Source: Verrucomicrobiia bacterium (GTDB lineage: Bacteria > Verrucomicrobiota > Verrucomicrobiia > Verrucomicrobiales > DEV007). Taken from it: DNA of 64,000 bases. Within the stretch, counting starts at the first letter, position 1. Each line of letters starts with the position of its first letter. The stretch lies in NCBI GenBank assembly GCA_030427505.1, contig JAUICH010000001.1, forward strand, positions 186,001-250,000. The letters are read 5' to 3'. Positions 27,974 to 36,029 of this stretch are shown one piece after another. The notes under the pieces are model-generated. The model did no database searches. It was not told the DNA's origin and was given only the letters and a program-made list of their open reading frames with translations. A program made the position numbers and the translations under genes.

Positions 27974-28114
27974 GCTGAAAGCCCCGTTGCCGCGGAGCCC
28001 AGGCTTTCAAGCCTGTGGTGGAAAAGGGGTGGAAAGGGCGGCCTGAAAGGGCGCGTGAAGTATTCAAAGATTTTCGCCGGCCTCCCACGCCTTCAAGCGA
28101 CCTTTCAGGCCGCC
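27974..28114. repeat. REP-like hairpins and a 24-base-arm inverted repeat
   Basis: GGGGCT-GAA-AGCCCC near 27974-27988 and CCAGGCTTTCAAGCCTG near 28000-28015 belong to the family seen at 13982-14133. Next, 28037-28060 (GGCGGCCTGAAAGGGCGCGT then GAAG) is the reverse complement of 28091-28114 with 22 of 24 positions matching, enclosing a 30-base loop. Its core also contains CCTGAAAGG, suggesting an enlarged member of the same family. Confidence 0.7.
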
Positions 28115-28259
28115 GGAAAGAAGCCCGAGGGGAGGGATTGACGACATGAACTTATGGGAGGCGCGATAGAAGCCTACAGTCCCACGTTTTTGGCGGAGAT
28201 GCTTTGCCCTGACAATAACGTTTGTTTAAGACTGGCAAAACACCTCTGCCGCGCCCGGT

Positions 28260-29789
28260 TCAATGCGCGCCCAGCTCCTTCGGTTTGTATCCGCCCTGGC
28301 TCTTGAAGTAGAAAAACAAGACCAGATAGATCAGGAACATGAAGGCGGGCAGCACGGACTGGCGGGCGAAGGCCAGTTTCTTTTCGGCCTTCACGATGGT
28401 CTCGATCTTTTCCATTTCCTCCGGTTCGTTTTCTTGCAGGGCCGCCAGGCTTTCCACATTCAGCCCCGGTTGATCGCCGAACATGGTCAGCCTGGGTTCG
28501 CTTTTGACGCGTTCGTAGAGGGCGGGGTGTTGATCGGCCAGTTGGTGGTCGATTCCCCGGTCGAGGAAAGCCCCCATCAGGGGCGCGCCGATAATGCCCA
28601 TGCCGAGCACCCCGACGGCGGACACACCATTCAGCGTCAGAGCGCCGCCTTTGGGGAACTGTTCGGACACCATGCCCAAGGTGGTGGACCAGAGGAAGGT
28701 TTTCCCAAAGGCATACACCACGGCCGCCGCGATCAGCACATAGGCCGTGGCCATGGATAGAAAGAGCAGGCCGGCGATGGCCACTGCCGCACTGATGACA
28801 AGCAGCCCGATGGGCGAGAAACGATGCACGATGGGTCCCGCGTAGAAGCGGAGGATGGTCATCATGATGGACACCATGACCACGACCCAGGCGGCCAGCT
28901 TGCCCAGTTCATTGTGGAGCAGGTTCTCCATCCAGCTGTCCGTGCCGAGTTCCGTGGTGGCCAAGGCCGGCATGGTGAAGAGGATCAGGACAAACATCCA
29001 GTTGCCGAGAGACCGGGTGTAAATGCCCATGCCGACGGCCACCACCAGACCCACCACGAGGGCGATGGTCCAGTCACGGGTGGGGTTGATGCTGGCGTTG
29101 TCCACCGAAGCAGCCAGGATCTGGATGACACCCATGACCATCATGGCGCCGATGACGAAGAAGCCGATGCCGCCCACTTCTTTCAACATGTCACGGTAGG
29201 AAACCCCGGCACTGACGCGTTCGTTGACCGGCAGTTTCCGGGGAAAGATCAGGATCGCGTAGATGATGACCGGGATGAAGCACATGGAGAACTGCACCCG
29301 CCAGCCCACGCCCACGCCACCCAGCAGAATGGTGAAGAGCGCTCCCAGGGCGATGCCCAGCGGCCAACCTGCGTGCAGGATGTTCAGCCACTTGGCCTTT
29401 TCCTTATTATAGATGGTGGCCACCACGGGATTGATGAAGGCCTCCACGGTGCCGTTGGCGATGGACACGATGAACGTGCCCCAGAACAGGGATTTGTAGT
29501 CCTTCGCCATGACCGTCCAGATGATGGCGACCAAGTGGCAGACAATCGCGAAAATGGCGGCCGTCTTGTAGCCGATGCGGTCGATGATGAGGCTGAAGAC
29601 AATGATGCTCATCGCGAAGGGCCAGAGACCCACGCCGAGCACCTGGCCTTTCATGCTTTCGTTCATGCCAAACTCGCTGCCGAGTTGGGAGATGAGGGTG
29701 ACCCGGACGCCAAAGACGAAGGACGTGGCCACCAGGGCAATGAAACAGGCCCAGAAAACTTTCTTCTTGTCGGCTTCGGAGTCGCTCAT
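28260..29789 (-). CDS. MFS transporter with large C-terminal loop insertion
   Basis: ATG 29789 (MSDSEADKKKVFWACFIALV) is taken as start; the frame opens at 30227, but the added 146 residues are Arg/Pro-rich and lack family resemblance. The 509-residue protein has about 12 membrane helices and MFS landmarks (DRIGYKTAA between helices 2 and 3). It resembles sugar transporters of the FHS-like group. An insertion of about 85 hydrophilic residues (HQLADQHPALYERVKSE through EKIETIVKAEKK) precedes the last helix. It is divergent from the PSD1 cytochrome gene. Confidence 0.85.
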   Translation of the reverse strand: MSDSEADKKKVFWACFIALVATSFVFGVRVTLISQLGSEFGMNESMKGQVLGVGLWPFAMSIIVFSLIIDRIGYKTAAIFAIVCHLVAIIWTVMAKDYKSLFWGTFIVSIANGTVEAFINPVVATIYNKEKAKWLNILHAGWPLGIALGALFTILLGGVGVGWRVQFSMCFIPVIIYAILIFPRKLPVNERVSAGVSYRDMLKEVGGIGFFVIGAMMVMGVIQILAASVDNASINPTRDWTIALVVGLVVAVGMGIYTRSLGNWMFVLILFTMPALATTELGTDSWMENLLHNELGKLAAWVVVMVSIMMTILRFYAGPIVHRFSPIGLLVISAAVAIAGLLFLSMATAYVLIAAAVVYAFGKTFLWSTTLGMVSEQFPKGGALTLNGVSAVGVLGMGIIGAPLMGAFLDRGIDHQLADQHPALYERVKSEPRLTMFGDQPGLNVESLAALQENEPEEMEKIETIVKAEKKLAFARQSVLPAFMFLIYLVLFFYFKSQGGYKPKELGAH

Positions 29790-30130
29790 GGTGCTGATAT
29801 TGCTGCTCGTTGGGTGTTTTTTGACGGGGATGAAGGCGCATTTTGGAAGAATCGCGCCTGAAATCAATCTCTTAACCGAAAGACTCCACCGCGAAATTCG
29901 TCCTTTTGACCGGCATGAAGAGGCTCCGGAGAGCGCCAAAACCCGCGGAACTGCCTGGAAAGGACTGCTTAACGCGGTTCCGGGGTGAAGAATCGCCTGA
30001 AGGGGCCGGACGCGGATGCGTGACTTTCCCTGGACCTCTTCACGGTGGAATGTCCTGACACTGTAACAAAGGGGGGGGCGGTTGTTTTGAACGGCGGGAC
30101 GCCGTATGTTTCGTAATAGACAGCGAATCG
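29790..30130. other. Divergent intergenic region, MFS transporter and PSD1 cytochrome
   Basis: This 341-base gap has no supported gene. A candidate promoter for the plus-strand gene is listed separately. A run of nine G's lies near 30071-30079. Confidence 0.5.
30082..30110 (+). promoter_or_regulatory. Candidate sigma-70-like promoter for PSD1 operon
   Basis: TTGTTT (30082-30087) and TATGTT (30105-30110) are separated by 17 bases and lie 21 bases before the start codon at 30131. The spacer holds the inverted repeat CGGCG-GGA-CGCCG, which could be an operator. This is a match by eye only. Confidence 0.3.
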
Positions 30131-33016
30131 ATGCATTTTCAGACTTACAGACGGATTTTTTCCGCAATAGCTGGCTTGGCCGTGGTGGCGATGACAGGCA
30201 CGGCTGCCGTGGCCGCGGAGTTCCCACCGGAGCAGATTGAGTTCTTCGAGAAGTCCGTCCGGCCCGTGCTGGCGGAAAACTGCTACGAGTGTCACAGCGC
30301 GAAAACTCACAAGGTGGGGCTGCGCCTGGACTCCCGCGACCGGGTGCTGCGGGGCAGCGATTACCACAAGGTGATCAATCTGGAAAAGCCGGAAGAAAGC
30401 CCCTTGCTGCTGGTGGTGCGCCATGAAGGCGCGAAGCTGAAGCTGGAGAACATGCCGAAGGACGGCGCAAAACTGTCCGACAAGGCCATCGCGGACCTGA
30501 CCCAGTGGGTGAAGATGGGCCTTCCGTGGCCGGAAGAGGCAGTGGACTTGACCGAGAGCAAGGACCCGAAAGACCACTGGTCCTACCAGCCCATCCAAAA
30601 TCCCGCGCCGCCGCAGGTGAAGGAAACCGGTAAGCTCCGGAACGAGATCGACCGTTTTGTCTTGGCTAAGCTGGAAAGCCAGAACCTGACTTTCGCCCCG
30701 GAAGCAGACCGCCGCACCCTGGCCCGCCGGGTCTACTATGATCTGACCGGCCTGCCGCCTACTTACGAGGAAGTCGAGCGCTTCGCGGCGGACAAGGATC
30801 CTCAAGCCTACGAAAAGCTGGTGGATGAGCTGCTGCGCTCCCCGCACTACGGCGAACGCTGGGGCCGCCACTGGCTGGACGTGGCCCGCTACTCCGACAC
30901 CAAGGGCTACGAGGCGGGCGGCCGGGAACGGCGGTTCATCTACGCCTACACTTTCCGCGACTGGGTCATTCGGTCGCTGAACGAGGACATGCCATATGAC
31001 AAGTTTGTCCTCTACCAGTTGGCGGCGGACCATCTGGTGAAGGAAGACTCGCCCGAGCGGGCCCATTTGGCCGCCATGGGATTCCTGACCGTGGGCCGCC
31101 GGGAGAACACCTTTGAAGACATCGACGACCGCCTGGACGTGACTTTCCGGGGCCTAATGGCCACCACGGTGGCCTGCGCCCGCTGTCACGACCACAAGAC
31201 GGATCCGGTTCCCACGATGGACTATTACAGCCTGGCCGGGGTGTTCCTGAATTCCGAGGAGCCGGAAGAATTTCCCGTGGTGGCCGAACCGGCGGACACG
31301 CCGGAGTACCGCGCCTACCTGGAGAAGCTGGCGGAAAAACAGAAGGTGGTGGACGACTTCCTGGAGCCCAAGCTGGCCGTCGTGGCAAAGGAGAATCCAA
31401 ACATCGCCAATCGCCGCTTTCAGTTGATCAGTAAACTGGAGCGGCCGGACCGCCGCCAGTACGAAAACCTCCAGAAGGTGGTAGACAAATTCATTGCCGA
31501 CTCACGGATGGAGCCGGATAAAGCTCTGGTACTGAGGGATAAAGAAAGCCTGAGGCCCCTGCGCGTTTTCATTCGCGGCAATCCTTCCCGGCAGGGGGAT
31601 GTGGCGCCGCGCCGATTCCTCTCCATCGTAGCCGGCGAAAACGCGCCAGAGTTCAAGGAAGGCAGCGGCCGCCTCGAAATGGCGCAGGCCATTGTGGACC
31701 GGAACAATCCGCTGACGTCTCGGACCATTGTGAACCGGGTCTGGGGCTATCACTTTGGAAAAGGCATCGTGGGTTCGCCCAGCGACTTCGGCCTGATGGG
31801 CGATCTGCCGACGCACCCGGAACTGCTGGACTATCTCTCCACCTGGTTCATGGACAATGGCTGGTCCCTGAAAAAGCTGCACCGGCTGATCATGACCTCC
31901 GCCGCCTACCGGCAGGCCAGCGTGCATCCCGAGGCGGATCGTTATACGCAGGTCGATCCGGCCAATCACTTTATCTGGAAGATGAATCGCCAGCGGCTGG
32001 AATTTGAGGCCATGCGCGACACTTTGCTCCTTACGTCCGGTCAACTGAACCAGGACATTTTTGGCCGTTCAGTGAAACTGGACGCGCGCAACGAACCGCC
32101 GCGCCGCACCTTGTATGCCTACATCGACCGCCAGAACCTGGACCCGGTGTTCAACACCTTCGACTTTGCCAGCCCGGCCCGCCACACGCCGGAGCGGCCC
32201 TACACCACCATTCCGACTCAGGCGCTATATATGATGAACAGCCCCTTCGTGGTGGATCAGGCGCGTCTGCTGGTGGCGCGGGACGAAATTCAGACACTGA
32301 AAGACCCGAAGGAACGGGTGAAAACTCTTTACCGCCTGGCCCTGTCCCGCGAGCCCACCGCGGACGAGGCTGACATGGCGCTTCAGTTCGTGTCTTCCCA
32401 GAATGACCCGGTACTGGAGGCCAATCGGCAAACCATCACCCAGTGGCAGTACGGCTGGGGAGATTTCGATCCCGAATTTGGCACGGTGAATTTCCGGCCC
32501 TTTACCCGCTTCATCAAAGACCACTGGCAACCCGCCACGGCGTATCCGGACCGCGAAACTTTTGGCTACCTGGCACTGCATGCCGGCGGCGGCCACCCGG
32601 ACAACGCGGAGGCACACAACACCGTGGTACGGTGGACCGCGCCGGATGACATGGTGGTGAACCTCAGCGGTGTGCTGCGCAAGCCGAAGGCGGAGGGAGA
32701 TGGCGTGCGGGCGCGCATCTACAGCGTCAGCAAAGGGTTGATCCTGGAGAAGGTGGCCGAACCCGGCAAAGAAGCCTCCACGGTCTTGAAAGGCGTGTCC
32801 GTGAAACGCGGCGAAACGCTGGACTTCGTGGTGGACTGCATGGCCAACAACAGCCACGACAGCTACACCTGGGAGCCAGAAGTGACCAACGCGGCGGACG
32901 ACTCGCAATACTGGAACTACGGAGAAGACTACAGCGGTCCCGGCCGCCTCGCCACGCCTTGGGAGAACCTCGCCCAGGCGCTGTTTTGCACGAACGAGTT
33001 CATGTTTGTAGATTAA
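30131..33016 (+). CDS. PSD1 / DUF1549-DUF1553 domain c-type cytochrome
   Basis: This secreted 961-residue protein begins with a signal peptide (IFSAIAGLAVVAMTGTAAVAA). An N-terminal planctomycete cytochrome C domain has the heme motif CYECH near residue 54. DUF1549 follows (FAPEADRRTLARRVYYDLTGLPPTYEEV; YGERWGRHWLDVARYSDTKGYE; a second CxxCH, CARCH, near residue 354), then DUF1553 (NPLTSRTIVNRVWGYHFGKGIVGSPSDFGLMG; SWSLKKLHRLIMTSAAYRQ). The C-terminus carries an extra 190-residue beta-rich domain. Function is unproven, but the family accompanies DUF1501 proteins in polysaccharide-degrading Planctomycetes and Verrucomicrobia. The DUF1501 gene follows 17 bases downstream. Confidence 0.93.
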   Translation: MHFQTYRRIFSAIAGLAVVAMTGTAAVAAEFPPEQIEFFEKSVRPVLAENCYECHSAKTHKVGLRLDSRDRVLRGSDYHKVINLEKPEESPLLLVVRHEGAKLKLENMPKDGAKLSDKAIADLTQWVKMGLPWPEEAVDLTESKDPKDHWSYQPIQNPAPPQVKETGKLRNEIDRFVLAKLESQNLTFAPEADRRTLARRVYYDLTGLPPTYEEVERFAADKDPQAYEKLVDELLRSPHYGERWGRHWLDVARYSDTKGYEAGGRERRFIYAYTFRDWVIRSLNEDMPYDKFVLYQLAADHLVKEDSPERAHLAAMGFLTVGRRENTFEDIDDRLDVTFRGLMATTVACARCHDHKTDPVPTMDYYSLAGVFLNSEEPEEFPVVAEPADTPEYRAYLEKLAEKQKVVDDFLEPKLAVVAKENPNIANRRFQLISKLERPDRRQYENLQKVVDKFIADSRMEPDKALVLRDKESLRPLRVFIRGNPSRQGDVAPRRFLSIVAGENAPEFKEGSGRLEMAQAIVDRNNPLTSRTIVNRVWGYHFGKGIVGSPSDFGLMGDLPTHPELLDYLSTWFMDNGWSLKKLHRLIMTSAAYRQASVHPEADRYTQVDPANHFIWKMNRQRLEFEAMRDTLLLTSGQLNQDIFGRSVKLDARNEPPRRTLYAYIDRQNLDPVFNTFDFASPARHTPERPYTTIPTQALYMMNSPFVVDQARLLVARDEIQTLKDPKERVKTLYRLALSREPTADEADMALQFVSSQNDPVLEANRQTITQWQYGWGDFDPEFGTVNFRPFTRFIKDHWQPATAYPDRETFGYLALHAGGGHPDNAEAHNTVVRWTAPDDMVVNLSGVLRKPKAEGDGVRARIYSVSKGLILEKVAEPGKEASTVLKGVSVKRGETLDFVVDCMANNSHDSYTWEPEVTNAADDSQYWNYGEDYSGPGRLATPWENLAQALFCTNEFMFVD

Positions 33017-33033
33017 GGAAGGAGATAGACCCC

Positions 33034-34485
33034 ATGTCCCATCACTCGCTGAATCCCGAGCATCTTTTTTATAACCGGCGCAAGTTCCTGAACCGCTGCG
33101 GCATGGGTATGGGCGCCGTGGCTCTGTCCGGCCTGTTCGGCAAAGCGCTGGGCGTGGAAGCACCGAGCCCGTCGTCACTGAACCCGCTGGCTCCCCGGAA
33201 GCCGCACTTCCCGGCGAAAGCAAAGCGAGTCATTCACCTATTCATGAACGGGGGGCCGTCTCAGGTGGATACTTTCGATCCTAAGCCCATGCTGACCAAG
33301 TACAACGGTCAGATGCTGCCAGGGGACTACATTAAGACCGAGCGCAAGACGGGCGCGGCCCTGGGCTCTCCCTTCCCGTTCCGGAAGTATGGCCAGAGCG
33401 GCCTGGAGATTAGCGATCTCTTCAAGCACACCGCGGAAAACGCGGACGACATGTGCGTTATCCGGTCCATGCACGCGAACGTGCCGAACCATGAGCCGTC
33501 CCTGATGCTCATGAACACCGGGTTCGAGCGCGTGTCCGCCCCCAGCATGGGCGCGTGGATCACCTATGGCCTGGGCACGGACAACGAGAACCTGCCCGGC
33601 TTCGTGGCGCTCTGCCCCGGCGGCGTGCCGGTGGTGGAAACGCAGAACTGGCGCTCCTCCTTCCTGCCCGGCGCCTATCAAGGCACGCACATCGACACGA
33701 AGAACACGGAGATCGAAAAACTCATCGCCAACATCAAGAACCAGAAGGTTCCGGATCTTTACCAGCGCAAGCAACTGGATCTCATTCAGCGGCTGAACGA
33801 GCGTCACCTGGAAGAACGCCAGCGGGATGCGAAGCTGGAGGCACGCATCCAGTCCTTCGAGCTGGCCTACCGCATGCAGATGGAGGCGAGCGATGCCTTC
33901 GACGTGGAGAAAGAGCCCGACTACATCCGCGATATGTATGGCCGCGACCTCCAGGGGCGTCAGATGTTGATCACCCGCCGTCTGATCGAGCGCGGGGTTC
34001 GCTTTGTGCAGGTATGGCACGGCGCTGGCCAGCCCTGGGACAGTCACAACCAGATCGAAAAGGAACACGGCCGCTTGGCGGGAGAGTGCGACCAGGCCAT
34101 TGGCGCGCTGTTAAAGGACCTCCGTCAACGGGGACTGCTGGAAGAAACGCTCGTGATCTGGGGCGGTGAATTCGGCCGCACGCCCACCGTGGAGCTTCCC
34201 ACGCCGGGATCGAATTCTCCCGATACTAAGCTGGGCCGCGACCACAACCACCACGGCTTCAGCATGTGGCTGGCGGGCGGCGGCGTGAAAGGCGGCACTG
34301 CCTATGGCGCCACGGACGAGTTTGGCTTCAAGGCCCAGGAAAATCCGGTGCACGTCCACGATCTGCATGCCACCATCCTGCGGCTGCTGGGCTTCGATCA
34401 CGAACACCTCACCTACCGCTACGCCGGTCGCGATTTCCGCCTGACCGACGTGGAAGGCAAGGTGTTGGAGGATGTGATTGCGTAA
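33034..34485 (+). CDS. DUF1501 Tat-exported protein
   Basis: ATG 33034 has a strong ribosome binding site (AGGAAGGAG, 9-17 bases upstream); the open frame from 32959 overlaps the previous gene and is rejected. The N-terminus holds a twin-arginine signal, NRRKFLNRCGMGMGAVALSGLFGKALG, so the protein is exported folded. The 484-residue body is DUF1501, an alkaline-phosphatase/sulfatase-superfamily relative: VIHLFMNGGPSQVDTFDPKP, IRSMHANVPNHEPS, GVRFVQVWHGAGQPWDSHNQIEKEH, VIWGGEFGRTPTVE and DHNHHGFSMWLAGGGVKGG supply metal-ligand-like Asp/His residues. The substrate is unknown. It is translated right after the PSD1 cytochrome and probably acts with it. Confidence 0.93.
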   Translation: MSHHSLNPEHLFYNRRKFLNRCGMGMGAVALSGLFGKALGVEAPSPSSLNPLAPRKPHFPAKAKRVIHLFMNGGPSQVDTFDPKPMLTKYNGQMLPGDYIKTERKTGAALGSPFPFRKYGQSGLEISDLFKHTAENADDMCVIRSMHANVPNHEPSLMLMNTGFERVSAPSMGAWITYGLGTDNENLPGFVALCPGGVPVVETQNWRSSFLPGAYQGTHIDTKNTEIEKLIANIKNQKVPDLYQRKQLDLIQRLNERHLEERQRDAKLEARIQSFELAYRMQMEASDAFDVEKEPDYIRDMYGRDLQGRQMLITRRLIERGVRFVQVWHGAGQPWDSHNQIEKEHGRLAGECDQAIGALLKDLRQRGLLEETLVIWGGEFGRTPTVELPTPGSNSPDTKLGRDHNHHGFSMWLAGGGVKGGTAYGATDEFGFKAQENPVHVHDLHATILRLLGFDHEHLTYRYAGRDFRLTDVEGKVLEDVIA

Positions 34486-34533
34486 CGCAGTCTGCCTGTT
34501 GCGGTTGGTTGTGCAAAGATCGGCGAGGGCCTG

Positions 34534-34677
34534 AGGGTGGTCCTCGACCTCCGGGCGAGGAACTCGCGGGCCGGGCTTCTTCGAGTTAAAAGCGGCGGGA
34601 GAGCCAAGTCCTATGTTGGGGAGGCCGTTGCCGCAATGGCCATTCGCGAACGCGCTCGGAGATCACGTTCCACCTTT
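34534..34677. repeat. REP-like element pair, copy 2 (A then B)
   Basis: Unit A at 34534-34575 (GGTGGTCCTCGACCTCCGGG then CGAGGAACTCGCGGGCC) is almost identical to unit A of copy 1. Unit B at 34643-34677 (TTCGCGAACGCGCTCGGAGA then TCACGTTCCACCTTT) is the inverted partner. The pair fills the convergent gap between the DUF1501 gene and the PQQ-like gene. Confidence 0.82.
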
Positions 34678-34700
34678 CCGTGGAGACCGCTGTTGCGCTG

Positions 34701-35948
34701 TTACTTTTTCCCAATCGCGAACAGTGCGTTCGTGGTGCGCAGGAAAATCTGACCGTTGCTGAAAGCGGGGGTGGAGTTAGTGAACTCGTTTTCGCCCACC
34801 GGGTTCCGGTAGAGGACGTCCAACTGATGGGGGTTCGGTTTGATGACGTAGGTCGTGGCGGAGGTATCGGTTACGTAGAGGAGGTCCCCGATCTGGTTCA
34901 TGGACGACCAGGTCTTCCGGCCCAGGCGTTCCTTCCAGGTGTCGCGTCCCGTCTTCAGTTCGATGCACTGGGCGGCGCCGGGTTCGTTGCAGATGAAAAG
35001 GTAGTCGCCCACGATCTGGCCGGACCCGATGCGCTGCTGGTTCTTGGGGGTGACCCACAGTTGGTGCTTCTTCGTGATGTTTCCGGTTTCGTCCGGGGCC
35101 GGCATGCGGAGACCCACGGCGGGACCGCCATATCCTGACATGCCCACCACGATTTTGCCATTGGTGAGGATGTTAGTGTAGCAGAGGTCGCTCAGGCCTC
35201 CACAGCGCCACAGTTCTTTCCCAGTGCGGGGATCGAAGCTCGTGATGCGTTTTGGCAGGGGCAGGAGCATTTCCGTGCGCGAACCGTTCCGCACAATGAG
35301 GGGCGTGGCCCAGGAGCCTTTGAATTCCTTGATGTCCGCGCTTTCCGCGTCCGGGAGAGGCGTTTCCCAAACCGTCTCGCCATTGCGCCGGTTCAGCGCC
35401 AGGAGCTTCACCTGAGAGCCGGGGCCGGCGTGGAGCAGGACCGTCTCTTCGAAGAGCACCGGGCTGGCGGCATTGCCCCACTGATGGATGTATTCGCCAA
35501 TGTCCCGCTTCCAGATCTCTTTGCCGTCCATGCTGTAGGCATAGACACCGGCGGAGCCGTGCCAGACGTAGACCAGGATGCCGTCCGTGGCGGGGGAAGA
35601 GGCACAGTGGGGGTTGGTCTTGTGGGAGGGCTCTTCCTTTTTGTAAGTGACCGTCTCTTTCCAGAGCAGTTTGCCGTCCTTGCGGTCGAAGCACATCAGG
35701 GAGCGCTTGGCGCCGTTCTCTTCGGCCTGGGTCAGAAATACGCGGTCTTCCCAGACAATGGGGGAGGAGTTGCCGGGGCCTGGGAGGGGTGTTTTCCAAA
35801 GGATGCCCTCCCCGGCGTTCCATTCCGTGGGGAAATCTTCTTCAGCGAGTTTTCCATTGCCGCCGGGGCCGCGCCAGTTGGGCCAGTTTTCGGCCAGCGC
35901 GGGCGTGGCGAAAGCCGCCAGCGCGGCCAGCAGGAGAAACATTTTCAT
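34701..35948 (-). CDS. Secreted PQQ-like beta-propeller repeat protein
   Basis: The 415-residue protein has a signal peptide (MKMFLLLAALAAFATPALA) and then a beta-propeller built of PQQ-type blades. Repeated motifs include SLMCFDRKDGKLLWKETV, GVYAYSMDGKEIWKRDI, LLALNRRNGETVWETPLP and ITSFDPRTGKELWRCGG, each ending in the Trp-docking pattern. It begins NWPNWRGPGGNG, the usual start of secreted verrucomicrobial/planctomycetal PQQ-like proteins. It lacks the residues expected of a PQQ dehydrogenase and may be a scaffold or binding protein. It is divergent from the DUF6797 cytochrome. Confidence 0.9.
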   Translation of the reverse strand: MKMFLLLAALAAFATPALAENWPNWRGPGGNGKLAEEDFPTEWNAGEGILWKTPLPGPGNSSPIVWEDRVFLTQAEENGAKRSLMCFDRKDGKLLWKETVTYKKEEPSHKTNPHCASSPATDGILVYVWHGSAGVYAYSMDGKEIWKRDIGEYIHQWGNAASPVLFEETVLLHAGPGSQVKLLALNRRNGETVWETPLPDAESADIKEFKGSWATPLIVRNGSRTEMLLPLPKRITSFDPRTGKELWRCGGLSDLCYTNILTNGKIVVGMSGYGGPAVGLRMPAPDETGNITKKHQLWVTPKNQQRIGSGQIVGDYLFICNEPGAAQCIELKTGRDTWKERLGRKTWSSMNQIGDLLYVTDTSATTYVIKPNPHQLDVLYRNPVGENEFTNSTPAFSNGQIFLRTTNALFAIGKK

Positions 35949-36029
35949 CGTCAGAGGTGTTCAGGGGGCTGGCCGGGAGCCGGGCATTTCACCTTGAAGC
36001 AGGAGCGGCGCGGCTCCATATGTTGACCC

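Larger units (their letters stand above)
27196..28259. other. 1.06-kb convergent gene-poor region with hairpin elements
   Basis: No convincing gene lies between the Dabb gene and the MFS transporter. Two open frames (27379-27765 minus and 27476-27961 plus) overlap each other on opposite strands, have no family resemblance and no signal sequence, and I do not accept them. The region holds a 66-base hairpin at 27684-27749, a REP-like pair near 27974-28015 and a 24-base-arm inverted repeat at 28037-28114. Confidence 0.55.

Noticed and set aside
28260-30227. 655-residue version of the MFS transporter
   Set aside because: The first 146 residues are Arg/Pro-rich and unlike any transporter N-terminus; ATG 29789 fits the family.
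32959-33033. Upstream start for the DUF1501 gene
   Set aside because: It overlaps the PSD1 coding region, whereas ATG 33034 has a strong ribosome binding site and a Tat signal directly after it.
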